Assembly (NCBI GenBank): GCA_014649155.1
Contig: BMSM01000002.1
Coordinates: forward strand, 62,001-126,000
Length of the DNA stretch: 64,000 nucleotides
Direction of reading: 5' to 3'
From: Streptomyces griseoviridis
GTDB taxonomy: Bacteria > Actinomycetota > Actinomycetes > Streptomycetales > Streptomycetaceae
This document shows, one piece after another, positions 38,049-46,526 of this stretch. The position numbers and the translations under genes are program-made. Positions within the stretch are counted from its first letter, which is position 1; the number at the start of each line of letters is the position of its first letter. The notes below the pieces were generated by a model. It worked only from the letters and a program-made list of their open reading frames with translations. It did no database searches and was not told the DNA's origin.

Positions 38049-38824
38049 GTGCGGGACTCCTCCGGGATCACGGGCGCGTACTCCTCGATCGGGGCGAGCC
38101 GCACCTCGCTGCGGCTCGCCGCCAGCAGGGTGCGGTCGGGCACTTCCCGCCAGCGCGGGTCGTCGTCGTAGGGCTCGGAGGCGACGACCGTGCCGCCGCC
38201 GGACCGGGACAGGTACCACAGGGTGTCGCCCCAGGCGGTGGCGGTGATCGTCCCCCCGTCGGTCAGCAGGAGGTTGAGGCGGGCCGAGGGGGCCGCCTCG
38301 GCGACCGCCCGGACCGTCTCCGCCAGCGCCCGCGACGGGGCGGCGCCGGCCCGCAGCCGGTGCAGGGCCAGTGCCCACACGAACGCCGAGTCGGTGCGGG
38401 CCTCCAGCGCCAGCACCTCCCGGGGCGGCAGCGACGGCACCAGGGCGGCGAGCGAGCCGGGCCAGCCGGGCACCGCCCCGTTGTGGCTGAACAGCCAGCG
38501 GTCCGCCGCGAACGGCGCCGCCGCGGCCTCCGCGTCCGCCCCCGACAGGGTCGCGTCACGCACCGCCCCGAGCAGCGCCGTACTGCGCACCACCCGGGCC
38601 AGGTCCGCGAAGGACCCGTCCGCCCAGACCGGTCCGGCCCGCCGGTACCGGGCCGGCACCGGGTCGCCCTCGGCGTACCAGCCGACGCCGAACCCGTCGG
38701 CGTTGACCGTCCCGTACCGCTGCCGGCGCGGCGCCCAGGACTGGCGGTACAGGCCGTGCGGCGGTGTCACCAGGAGTTCGCCGAGCGGCAGCGCCGGCCC
38801 CGCGTAGGCGAGGTGACGGCACAT
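38045..38824 (-). CDS. egtC: Gamma-glutamyl hercynylcysteine S-oxide hydrolase EgtC
   Basis: A 259-residue Ntn-type glutamine amidotransferase. The sequence begins MCRHLAY, so the nucleophile Cys2 is exposed after Met removal. It also shows NADGFGVGWY near 41-50 and LFSHNGAVPGW near 114. EgtC removes glutamate from the sulfoxide conjugate. Its start shares one base with the egtB stop (TGATG). Confidence 0.95.
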   Translation of the reverse strand: MCRHLAYAGPALPLGELLVTPPHGLYRQSWAPRRQRYGTVNADGFGVGWYAEGDPVPARYRRAGPVWADGSFADLARVVRSTALLGAVRDATLSGADAEAAAAPFAADRWLFSHNGAVPGWPGSLAALVPSLPPREVLALEARTDSAFVWALALHRLRAGAAPSRALAETVRAVAEAAPSARLNLLLTDGGTITATAWGDTLWYLSRSGGGTVVASEPYDDDPRWREVPDRTLLAASRSEVRLAPIEEYAPVIPEESRT

Positions 38825-40155
38825 CAGACGGCCTCCGCGGAGCGGGCCGTGCGGAAGCCGGAGAAGATCTGCCGCCGGATCGGGAGGTCCCAGTTGCGGA
38901 ACGTGCCCCGGCAGGCCACCGCGTCCACCGCGAAGGAACCGCCGCGCAGCACCTTGTGACCGGGGCCGAAGAACACCTCCGAGTACTCCTTGTACGGGAA
39001 GGCCCGGAACCCCGGGTACGGCAGGAAGTCGCTCGCCGTCCACTCCCAGACGTCGCCGATCAACTGGCGCACCCCGAGCGGCGACTCGCCCGCCGGGTAG
39101 CTCCCGGCCGGCGCCGGACGCAGATGGCGCTGGCCGAGGTTGGCGTGCTCGGGGCCGGGCTCGGCGTCGCCCCACGGGTAGCGCGTCGAGCCGCCGGTCG
39201 CCGGGTCGTACCGGGCCGCCTTCTCCCACTCGGCCTCGGTGGGCAGCCGCCGCCCGGCCCAGCGGGCGTAGGCGTCGGCCTCGTACCAGCACACGTGCAG
39301 CACCGGCTCGTGCGGCGGCACCGCCTCCGTCACCCCGAACCGGCGGCGCAGCCACCGCTCGCCGTCCCGCCGCCAGAACAGCGGCGCGCCGAGCCCGTTG
39401 CGCCGCACGTGGTCCCAGCCCTCGGCGGTCCACCAGCGCCGGTCGGTGTAGCCGCCGTCCGCGATGAACGCCTGGTAGGCCGCGTTCGTCACCGGTGCGG
39501 TGTCGATGAAGAACGGTGCCACCTCCCGGCGGTGCGCGGGCCGTTCGTTGTCCAGCGCCCACGGCTCGGTGGACGTGCCCATGGTGAACGGGCCGCCGGG
39601 CACGAGGACTTCGGCGGGGCCCGTGAACAGGGGGACGGGGTCCGGGTCGGGGGCGGTCAGGGCCCGCGGTCCCCGGCGGAGCTGATGGGTGATCAGCATG
39701 GTCTCGTCGTGCTGCTGTTCGTGCTGCGCGATCATGCCGAACGCGAACCCCGCCTCGGTCAGCCGGGACCCGCCGAACGCGGTGCGCTCCAGCACGTCCA
39801 GGGCCCGGCCGCGCACCTCGGCCGCGTACCGGCGGGCCTCCTCGGGCGGCAGCAGCGGCAGCCGGGGGCGCTCGGCGCGCGGATGCTCGAAGGCGTCGTA
39901 GAGGCTGTCGATCTCCGGGCGTATCGCCTCCTGCCCGGCGACCGCCCGCAGCAGCCACTGCTCCTCCTGGCTGCCGATGTGGGCGAGGTCCCACACCAGC
40001 GGCGACATCAGCGGTGAGTGCTGCGCGGTCAGGTCGGGGCCGTCGACGCAGTCGGTCAGCAGGGTGGTGCGGTCACGGGCGGTGACCAGCGTGGCCAGGG
40101 CCCGCTCGCGCAGGGCCTCGGTGTCGTGGATCTCCGTGGCGTCGGGGGCGGTCAT
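38824..40155 (-). CDS. egtB: Hercynine oxygenase EgtB
   Basis: A 443-residue non-haem iron enzyme that joins hercynine and gamma-glutamylcysteine with oxygen. The DinB-like N-terminal domain carries the iron histidines in DLAHIGSQEE near residue 58 and AQHEQQHDETML near 147-151. The C-terminal FGE-sulfatase domain contains PGGPFTMGTS, LPTEAEWEKAARYD and GDVWEWTASDF. Coupled to egtA by ATGA and to egtC by TGATG. Confidence 0.95.
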   Translation of the reverse strand: MTAPDATEIHDTEALRERALATLVTARDRTTLLTDCVDGPDLTAQHSPLMSPLVWDLAHIGSQEEQWLLRAVAGQEAIRPEIDSLYDAFEHPRAERPRLPLLPPEEARRYAAEVRGRALDVLERTAFGGSRLTEAGFAFGMIAQHEQQHDETMLITHQLRRGPRALTAPDPDPVPLFTGPAEVLVPGGPFTMGTSTEPWALDNERPAHRREVAPFFIDTAPVTNAAYQAFIADGGYTDRRWWTAEGWDHVRRNGLGAPLFWRRDGERWLRRRFGVTEAVPPHEPVLHVCWYEADAYARWAGRRLPTEAEWEKAARYDPATGGSTRYPWGDAEPGPEHANLGQRHLRPAPAGSYPAGESPLGVRQLIGDVWEWTASDFLPYPGFRAFPYKEYSEVFFGPGHKVLRGGSFAVDAVACRGTFRNWDLPIRRQIFSGFRTARSAEAV

Positions 40156-41453
40156 GAGGGGATGTCCTTCCCGGACGGGGGACGGCGGGTGCCGTCCGGC
40201 CCGTCCAGCAGGTCGTCGGCGGGGCAGCGGCCCCGGGAGACATAGCGGTCCAGGTACGCGGCGACGGCGTCCGTCACCGCGGTGCGCGCGCCGAGCCGGG
40301 GCAGCGCGCCGAGCGCCGCCGCGAAGCAGACGGCGGCGGCCTCGCGCAGCTCGGGGTCGGTGAGGCCCAGCCGGGCCGCGTCCCGCCACAGCGGGTTGTG
40401 CGGGGCGGGCCGCCCACCGGTCCGCTCGGCCAGCGGCTTCACGGCCCGGTAGGCGGTCTCGGTGGCCTCCGGGTCGTCGAACAGCGCGGCGGTGACGGCG
40501 AGCGGCACGATCCAGCCGTCGTCGCCGGGCTGCGCGTCGATCATGCGCAGCTCCAGGTGGCCGCGCGGCCGTACCGGCGGGAAGAGCGTGGTCAGGTGGT
40601 AGTCGAGGTCCTCGGCGGTGGGCGCCCGCGGTGACCGGGACCGGGTCCACTCCCGGAAGGTGAGCCCGGCGGGCACCTCCCACGGGCCCGTCTCACGCCG
40701 GACGCACATCACCGGCGCGTCCAGCACGTGCCGCGCCCAGGCGCCCGCCGGGTCGGTGTCCAGCGGGGGGCCGCCCGCCCGGTCCGCGCCGATCTCCTCC
40801 CAGCGCAGCTGCCGGGTGGAGCGCCAGCCGGTGGGCCGCCCCCCGGCCAGCGGGGAGTTGGCGAACGCGGCCACCAGGACGGGACCGAGCCGGTGCGCCA
40901 GCCACCAGCGCCGTACGTGCCCGAGCGGACCGGGCTCCTCGTGCCCCGCGTCGAGACACACCTGCACCGAGGCCGTGGCCCGCATCATCGAGCGGCCGGC
41001 CGGGCCGGCGCGGTCGAGCGCGGTCTCCATCGCGTCGTAGCGGGGCTGCCGCAGATAGCGGCGCGGCAGGTCCCCGGGTTCATGGCCGAGGCCGACCAGG
41101 GCCAGGCCGTCGGCGCGCAGCACCGCGCGGACGGCGTCGAGGTCGGCGGAGACGGTGTCGACGGCTTCCGTCAGGGAGGCGGCGGGCGGCGAGCTGAGCT
41201 CCAGCTGTCCGCCGGGCTCCACGGTGAGCGCCGACTTCAGGGGAACGGACTCCAGTGCGGCGTAGGCCGCGCCGAGCCGTTCGGTGGTCACGGGGAGCCG
41301 CGGGTCGCGCAGCTCGTGGACGAGCCATTCCACTTCGACGCCCAGGCGCCGCGGCGGTCCGGTCTTGAAGGCGATGCCGCGGACGATCGCCTCGACCTCG
41401 GCCTCACTGACGGCGGTACGTGGCCTGCGACAGCCACCGACCGGTTCTGACAT
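40152..41453 (-). CDS. egtA: Glutamate-cysteine ligase EgtA
   Basis: A 433-residue ligase of the actinobacterial GCS2 family, supplying gamma-glutamylcysteine for EgtB. The family start LGVEVEWLVHELRDP is near residues 38-52, and EPGGQLELSS near 80-89 is the glutamate-binding motif. The ATG at 41453 has AGGAGGAA seven bases upstream. First gene of egtABCD. No egtE (C-S lyase) gene is in the window, so that step must come from elsewhere. Confidence 0.95.
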   Translation of the reverse strand: MSEPVGGCRRPRTAVSEAEVEAIVRGIAFKTGPPRRLGVEVEWLVHELRDPRLPVTTERLGAAYAALESVPLKSALTVEPGGQLELSSPPAASLTEAVDTVSADLDAVRAVLRADGLALVGLGHEPGDLPRRYLRQPRYDAMETALDRAGPAGRSMMRATASVQVCLDAGHEEPGPLGHVRRWWLAHRLGPVLVAAFANSPLAGGRPTGWRSTRQLRWEEIGADRAGGPPLDTDPAGAWARHVLDAPVMCVRRETGPWEVPAGLTFREWTRSRSPRAPTAEDLDYHLTTLFPPVRPRGHLELRMIDAQPGDDGWIVPLAVTAALFDDPEATETAYRAVKPLAERTGGRPAPHNPLWRDAARLGLTDPELREAAAVCFAAALGALPRLGARTAVTDAVAAYLDRYVSRGRCPADDLLDGPDGTRRPPSGKDIPS

Positions 41454-41638
41454 GTCGGATTCCTCCTGAGAAACCACCATGTCGCCGACCTCCGGCCGGG
41501 GTGGCCGGGGCGGCACACTCGTCCCACCCAAGACCTTCGGGCTCCTCGGCACAAGGGGACATAACGAGGCAATGCGGGAAGCCGGGTGCGAGGGAAACTC
41601 CGTTGCGCCGCAGGACCAGCATCGCTCACGATGCGTTC

Positions 41639-41701
41639 ATGAGCACGACGGGGGAGACCGCACGGAGCGCGGCCACGGCGTCCACGGGGGTGGCGCCGTG
41701 A
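41639..41701 (+). CDS. Possible 20-codon leader before PARG-like gene
   Basis: A short frame (MSTTGETARSAATASTGVAP) whose TGA overlaps the GTG of the next gene (GTGA). It could couple translation or be chance. There is no strong ribosome site, and nothing else supports it. Confidence 0.25.
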   Translation: MSTTGETARSAATASTGVAP

Positions 41702-42522
41702 GCGCGCGCCTGCGGGACCTCGCGCGGCGGACGGAGCAGATCGTCGCCGACGGCGCCTATCGCGCCCCCGGCGGGCGCGAGGTGACGATCGCGGGAGCCG
41801 TCGAGGCGGCCCGCGCCGGCACCCGCCTGCACGGACCGGAGCCGGTCCCCGTCCCGCGTGTCCCGCCCGCGCGGACCCGCGTCGAGGTCACCGGCGAGAG
41901 CACCCTGGCGGCCGCCCGCCGCCTCGGCGGCGACGTCGCCGCCCTGAACTTCGCCTCCGCCCGCAATCCCGGCGGCGGCCACCTCAACGGCGCCCAGGCC
42001 CAGGAGGAGGCCCTGTGCCGGGCCTCCGCGCTGTACACCTGCCTGCTGCGCGTCCCCGCCTTCTACGACCACCACCGCGCCCACCGCGACCCGCTCTACA
42101 GCGACCGCGTCATCCACGCGCCGGCCGTCCCCGTCTTCCGGGACGACCACGGGCACCTGCTGGACGAGCCGTACCCCGTCTCGTTCCTCACCGCCGCCGC
42201 ACCCAACGCGGGCGTGCTGCTGCGCACGGCACCGGAGCGCGCCGCCGGCCTGCCGCGGGCCCTGGCGGTGCGGGCCGAGCGGGTCCTGGAGACGGCCGTC
42301 GCCCACGGCCACCGGCGGCTGGTCCTCGGCGCCTGGGGCTGCGGCGTCTTCCGCAACGACCCGGACCAGGTGGCGGACGCCTTCCGGACCCTGCTGGGAC
42401 CCGGCGGCCGGTTCGCGTCCGCGTTCACGCACGTGGTCTTCGGCATCCCGGACCGGACCGGGGGCGGCCCGGTCCGCGCCGCCTTCGACCGGGCGTTCGG
42501 GCCGGTTCAGCTCCAGCCGTAG
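41698..42522 (+). CDS. TIGR02452-type poly(ADP-ribose) glycohydrolase-like protein
   Basis: A 274-residue macrodomain-fold protein of the bacterial PARG type. The diagnostic loop and catalytic glutamates are complete in NPGGGHLNGAQAQEEAL near residues 89-105. GAWGCGVFRNDP follows near 215. These enzymes remove ADP-ribose from targets. The GTG start at 41698 has a G-rich upstream site and gives the standard N-terminus. It converges on the PemK-like gene with a 16-base overlap. Confidence 0.9.
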   Translation: MSARLRDLARRTEQIVADGAYRAPGGREVTIAGAVEAARAGTRLHGPEPVPVPRVPPARTRVEVTGESTLAAARRLGGDVAALNFASARNPGGGHLNGAQAQEEALCRASALYTCLLRVPAFYDHHRAHRDPLYSDRVIHAPAVPVFRDDHGHLLDEPYPVSFLTAAAPNAGVLLRTAPERAAGLPRALAVRAERVLETAVAHGHRRLVLGAWGCGVFRNDPDQVADAFRTLLGPGGRFASAFTHVVFGIPDRTGGGPVRAAFDRAFGPVQLQP

Positions 42523-42971
42523 CGTTCCCGCAGCCGGTGCCGGACCAGGTTGAAGCGCATCCGGTCCAGCGCGCACGCCTCGCGGCGCATGCCCGCCTCG
42601 TGCAGCCGCAGCACCCGGTCGGTGTCCACCCAGGACTCCCGCCCCGAGCGGTCCCAGGGGCCGCCGCCGATGGGCACCCAGTCCCGGTCGGCGTCGTGCC
42701 GCTTGCTGGAGAGCTGCACGGCGAGGACCGTCCCGCCCGCCTCCCGGGCGACCACCAGGACCGGACGGTCCTTGCCCCGGCCGTCGTTCTCCTCGTACGG
42801 CACCCACGTCCAGACGATTTCGCCCGGGTCCGGGTCGCCGTCGTGGGCGGGGGAGTACTCGGTGCGCACCCGGCCCACCGCGCGGGCGTCGGCCTCGGTG
42901 GTGGCGGCGGGGCCGTACCGGCCGGGGGTGTTCTCGCCGGTCTCGCCGGTCTCATGGGGGAAGGCAGTCAC
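42507..42971 (-). CDS. PemK/MazF-family protein
   Basis: A 154-residue protein with the PemK/MazF toxin-like barrel. DPGEIVWTWVPYEEND near residues 47-62 and GRGKDRPVLVVA near 63-75 are typical, with VQLSSKRHD after. Toxins of this fold are mRNA endonucleases. No antitoxin gene is adjacent, and a long N-terminal extension is present, so it may be a solitary relative rather than an active toxin. It overlaps the PARG-like gene tail to tail. Confidence 0.8.
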   Translation of the reverse strand: MTAFPHETGETGENTPGRYGPAATTEADARAVGRVRTEYSPAHDGDPDPGEIVWTWVPYEENDGRGKDRPVLVVAREAGGTVLAVQLSSKRHDADRDWVPIGGGPWDRSGRESWVDTDRVLRLHEAGMRREACALDRMRFNLVRHRLRERYGWS

Positions 42972-43149
42972 GGCCGTACCGTACGGGACGCGTGATCACC
43001 ACCGGGTCCCGGGCATCGGAGTGCCGGTGGCGGCGATCGGTCCGTCCGCCGGTGTGCCGATGGCGACGGGCCACCGGCGGGGACGCCGCCGAGTGGCAGC
43101 CCGGCGCCCGAGCGGCCAGCATGCCCAAGGAACGCCCAGGAGGAACCCC

Positions 43150-43443
43150 GTGGCACCCGAGACCACCCAGCACGCGATCGACCGGCCCGAGCGGTACCCG
43201 CCGGGCACCGGGGAGAACCGGACGGCACTGAAGGAGGGCGGTCCCGGCACCCGGCGGGACGGGCCGCGCGCCTGGCCGGTGGAGGACCTGCCCGGCGGCC
43301 GGGTACGGGTCCTCACCCAGGAGTCGCCGTACGGCGGGCCCGCGGCCGGACCGGTGGGGCGGACCCCGAACCCGATGCCCGACGGCCACCAGGCCCGGCC
43401 GGACGGGCTGATCCGCGCCGCCCGCGGGCAGGTGGCAGGCTGA
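43150..43443 (+). CDS. Small hypothetical protein
   Basis: A 97-residue hydrophilic protein that I do not recognise, rich in Pro, Gly and Arg. It has a possible short folded motif (RAWPVEDLPGGRVRVLTQESPYGG). AGGAGGAA six bases before the GTG at 43150 and codon use like neighbouring genes support expression. It precedes the oxidoreductase gene on the same strand with a 40-base gap. Confidence 0.55.
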   Translation: MAPETTQHAIDRPERYPPGTGENRTALKEGGPGTRRDGPRAWPVEDLPGGRVRVLTQESPYGGPAAGPVGRTPNPMPDGHQARPDGLIRAARGQVAG

Positions 43444-43483
43444 CCGTCGTTCCCGTCACCACCCGGAGGAGGAAGCCGACCTC

Positions 43484-44374
43484 ATGACCGATCAGCTCAC
43501 CGTGAGCGTTCTGGGCACCGGCATCATGGGCGCCGCGATGGCCCGCAACCTCGCCCGCGCCGGACACGCCGTCCGCGTCTGGAACCGCACCCGCGCCAAG
43601 GCCGAGCCGCTCACCGCCGACGGCGCGCACGTCGCCGGCACCCCCGAGGAGGCGGTCCGGGACGCCGACGTCGTCCTGACCATGCTCCACGACGGCCCCG
43701 CCGCCCTCGACGTCATGCGGGAGGCAGCGCCCGGACTGCGCCCCGGCACCGCCTGGGTCCAGTCGACCACCGCGGGCGTCGAGGCCATCGGCCCCCTGGC
43801 CGGTTTCGCCCGCGAGCACGGCCTGGTCTTCTTCGACGCCCCGGTGCTCGGCACCCGGCAGCCCGCCGAGGCCGGGCGGTTGCTCGTGCTCGCGGCCGGA
43901 CCGGCCGACGCCCGGCACCTCGTGACGCCCGTGTTCGACGCGGTGGGCGACCGCACGGTGTGGACCGGCGAGGACGGCGCCGAGGGCAGCGCCACCCGGC
44001 TGAAACTGGTCGCCAACAGCTGGGTCATCGCCGCCACCAACGCGGCCGGCGAGGTGCTCGCGCTGGCCGGGGCGCTGGGCGTGGACCCCGACCACTTCTT
44101 CGACGCCATCGCCGGCGGCGGGCTCGACATGGGCTATCTGCGGGCCAAGGCCGCGCTGATCCGCGAAGGGCGGCTGACCCCGCCGCAGTTCGCCGTGCGC
44201 ACCGCCGCCAAGGACGCCCGGCTGATCGTCGAGGCCGGCGAACGGGCCGGGGTCCGCCTGGACGTGGCCGCCGCCGGCGCCGACCGGCTGGCGCGGGCCG
44301 CCGCGCGGGGCCACGGCGAGGAGGACATGGCCGCGGCGTACTACGCCAGCTTCCCGGAGCAGCCGGGCACCTGA
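43484..44374 (+). CDS. 3-hydroxyisobutyrate dehydrogenase-family oxidoreductase
   Basis: A 296-residue beta-hydroxyacid dehydrogenase. The Rossmann motif LGTGIMGAAMARNLARAG is at residues 9-26, with RTRAK after the second strand. The catalytic lysine is probably in ATRLKLVANSW near 170. The family reduces or oxidises small beta-hydroxyacids or imines with NAD(P); the substrate is not defined. GGAGGAGGAA precedes the start. Confidence 0.9.
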   Translation: MTDQLTVSVLGTGIMGAAMARNLARAGHAVRVWNRTRAKAEPLTADGAHVAGTPEEAVRDADVVLTMLHDGPAALDVMREAAPGLRPGTAWVQSTTAGVEAIGPLAGFAREHGLVFFDAPVLGTRQPAEAGRLLVLAAGPADARHLVTPVFDAVGDRTVWTGEDGAEGSATRLKLVANSWVIAATNAAGEVLALAGALGVDPDHFFDAIAGGGLDMGYLRAKAALIREGRLTPPQFAVRTAAKDARLIVEAGERAGVRLDVAAAGADRLARAAARGHGEEDMAAAYYASFPEQPGT

Positions 44375-44434
44375 GCCGGAACCGGGGTACCCGACCCCGG
44401 GACACGACACCAGAACGACGACCGAGGAGTCCAC

Positions 44435-44860
44435 ATGTCCAAGCCGCCCCTGCCCGCCGACGCCGTCGAGATGCTCCGCCGCCCCAACCCCTGCGTCATG
44501 GCGACGGTCCGCTCCGACGGCACCCCCGTCTCCACCCCGACCTGGTACGTCTGGGAGGACGACGGCCGGGTCCTGATCAGCCTCGACGCGGGCCGGGTAC
44601 GGCTCAAGCACTTGCGCCGCGACCCGCGGGTCACCCTCACCGTCCTGGACGGCGACGACTGGTACACCCACGTCACCCTCATCGGCCGGGTCGCGGAGTT
44701 CCGCGACGACGAGGGCCTCGCGGACATCGACCGCATCTCCGCCCACTACACCGGCGACGCCTATCCCGACCAGGTCAGGCCCCGGGTGAGCGCCCTGATC
44801 GAGGTCGAGCGCTGGCACGGCTGGGGCGCCCACAAGGACAGCGACCAGCCGTCCGCCTGA
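44435..44860 (+). CDS. PPOX-class F420-dependent oxidoreductase
   Basis: A 141-residue split beta-barrel flavin/deazaflavin enzyme. MATVRSDGTPVSTPTWYVWEDD near residues 22-43 and RVRLKHLRRDPRVTLTVLD are typical of the PPOX-class proteins of actinobacteria, which mostly use F420. Substrate unknown. GAGGAG precedes the start. It lies 60 bases after the dehydrogenase gene. Confidence 0.87.
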   Translation: MSKPPLPADAVEMLRRPNPCVMATVRSDGTPVSTPTWYVWEDDGRVLISLDAGRVRLKHLRRDPRVTLTVLDGDDWYTHVTLIGRVAEFRDDEGLADIDRISAHYTGDAYPDQVRPRVSALIEVERWHGWGAHKDSDQPSA

Positions 44861-45052
44861 GGGCCGGCCGCGCGCCACCGGCCCGGCGCCTCCAGGGAGT
44901 TCCGCCGCCGGGCCGGAAGGACCGCCGGGCGCCGTAAAGCGCTCGACAGGGCGGCGCGGGGCGGCCTAACATCCAGGCCGCGGTGTCGCGTGCCGGTCGC
45001 CGGCCGGGTGAGGCATGGAGGCGCCGCGGAGATGCCCCGGAGGCATTCAGCC

Positions 45053-45487
45053 GTGTCCGTCGAGTTCAACCACACCATCGTCCCCTCCCGCGACCGGGAG
45101 AGGTCCGCGCACTTCCTCGCCCGCGTCCTGGGCCTGGAGGTCGGCGCGCCGATGGAACCCTTCCTGCCCCTGACCACCGCCAATGGCGTCACCCTGGACT
45201 TCGCCGGCGTCGGCGCCGACGCCGACATCCCCGTGCTGCACTACGCGTTCCTCGTCTCCGAGGACGTGTTCGACGCGGCCCTGGCCCGGCTCGTCGCCGA
45301 CCGCGTCCCGGTCCAGGCCGACCCGCACGGCCGGTACCCGCGCCGGATCAACCGGAACGACGGCGGGCGCGGCGTGTACTTCCGCGACCCGGACGGCCAC
45401 GGCATGGAGATCCTCACCCGCCCCTACGGCAGCCACCCCGACTCGCCCCTGAACGGAGTCACCGAGGAGGTGCCGGGGGCGGTGTGA
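45053..45487 (+). CDS. VOC (glyoxalase/bleomycin resistance) family protein
   Basis: A 144-residue vicinal oxygen chelate protein with two beta-alpha-beta-beta-beta units. Probable metal ligands are His in FNHTIVPS near residue 6, His in VLHYAF near 64 and Glu in HGMEILTRPYG near 122. Substrate unknown. I use the GTG at 45053, which has GGAGG ten bases upstream; an in-frame ATG at 45032 would add seven residues and is also possible. Confidence 0.85.
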   Translation: MSVEFNHTIVPSRDRERSAHFLARVLGLEVGAPMEPFLPLTTANGVTLDFAGVGADADIPVLHYAFLVSEDVFDAALARLVADRVPVQADPHGRYPRRINRNDGGRGVYFRDPDGHGMEILTRPYGSHPDSPLNGVTEEVPGAV

Positions 45488-45506
45488 CCGGCGTCCGGGG
45501 CGCGCG

Positions 45507-46385
45507 TCAGCGGTGCAGCAGTTCCCGGAGCGCCCCGGAGACCCGTCCGGGTGCCTCCTCCGCCATGAAGTGGCCGCAGTCGACCGTGACATGGCGCAGG
45601 TCCGGTGCCCAGGCCCGCCACAGCGCGGCGGCGTCGTAGCCGAGGGCCGCGCCCCAGTCCTGCTGGAGCACGGTCACCGGCATCCGCAGGGTGGCGCCCC
45701 GGTCGCGGTCGGCCCGGTCGTGCGCGACGTCGATGCCGGCCGAGGCGCGGTAGTCGGCCACGATGGACGGCACCGCCTCGCGGGACGCCGTCAGGTACGC
45801 GGCGCGCACGTCGGCGGGCAGGGCCTGCGGGTCACGGGCCCAGAGGTCGAGGAAGTGGCCGAAGAACGCGTCCGGGGCCCCGGAGATCAGCGTCTCCGGC
45901 AGTCCGGGCGGCTGGGCCATCAGATACAGGTGGAAGCCGACGGCGGCCGTGGTGCCGTGCAGCACGTCCCACATGTCCAGGGTCGGCAGCACGTCCAGCG
46001 CCGCCAGGTGGGTCACCGCGTCCGGGTGGTCCAGACCCGCCCGGACCGCCACCAGCGCGCCCCGGTCGTGCCCGGCCAGCGCGAACCGCTCGTGCCCGAG
46101 GGCCCGCGCCAGGGCGACGACGTCGGCGGCCATGGTCCGCTTGGCGTACGCGGTGCCGTCGGGGTCGGCCGGCTTGTCGCTGGCGCCGTAGCCGCGCAGG
46201 TCGGGGCAGATCACCGTGTGCCGGTCGGCCAGGCCGACGGCGACGTGCCGCCACATCAGATGGGTCTGCGGGAAGCCGTGCAGCAGCACGACCGGGCTGC
46301 CGGAGCCGCCGACGGCGACGTGCAGCGCGACGCCGTCGGCGACCGGGACACGGTCGTACGAGAAGCCGGGGATGGTCGGTGTCAT
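45507..46385 (-). CDS. Alpha/beta hydrolase, haloacetate dehalogenase-like
   Basis: A 292-residue alpha/beta hydrolase. The oxyanion motif HGFPQT is near residue 36. The nucleophile elbow reads GHDRGA near 104, with aspartate in place of serine as in fluoroacetate dehalogenases and epoxide hydrolases. The final histidine is in DCGHFMAEEAP near 272. YGASDKP near 67 also matches the dehalogenase group. True dehalogenation is not proven. Divergent from the BTAD regulator, with 141 bases between. Confidence 0.87.
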   Translation of the reverse strand: MTPTIPGFSYDRVPVADGVALHVAVGGSGSPVVLLHGFPQTHLMWRHVAVGLADRHTVICPDLRGYGASDKPADPDGTAYAKRTMAADVVALARALGHERFALAGHDRGALVAVRAGLDHPDAVTHLAALDVLPTLDMWDVLHGTTAAVGFHLYLMAQPPGLPETLISGAPDAFFGHFLDLWARDPQALPADVRAAYLTASREAVPSIVADYRASAGIDVAHDRADRDRGATLRMPVTVLQQDWGAALGYDAAALWRAWAPDLRHVTVDCGHFMAEEAPGRVSGALRELLHR

Positions 46386-46526
46386 GGGAGGTTCCTTTCG
46401 TCCTGCGACGCCTGTGAGCCTCCCGCGCCCCGATCAGCAACCGATCAGCAGCCGGTCGCCGGCCGGCCGGCGCGCGTACCGTGGACCCTCTGAGCGGCGG
46501 GCGAGCGGGACGGAACGGGTCGGAAC

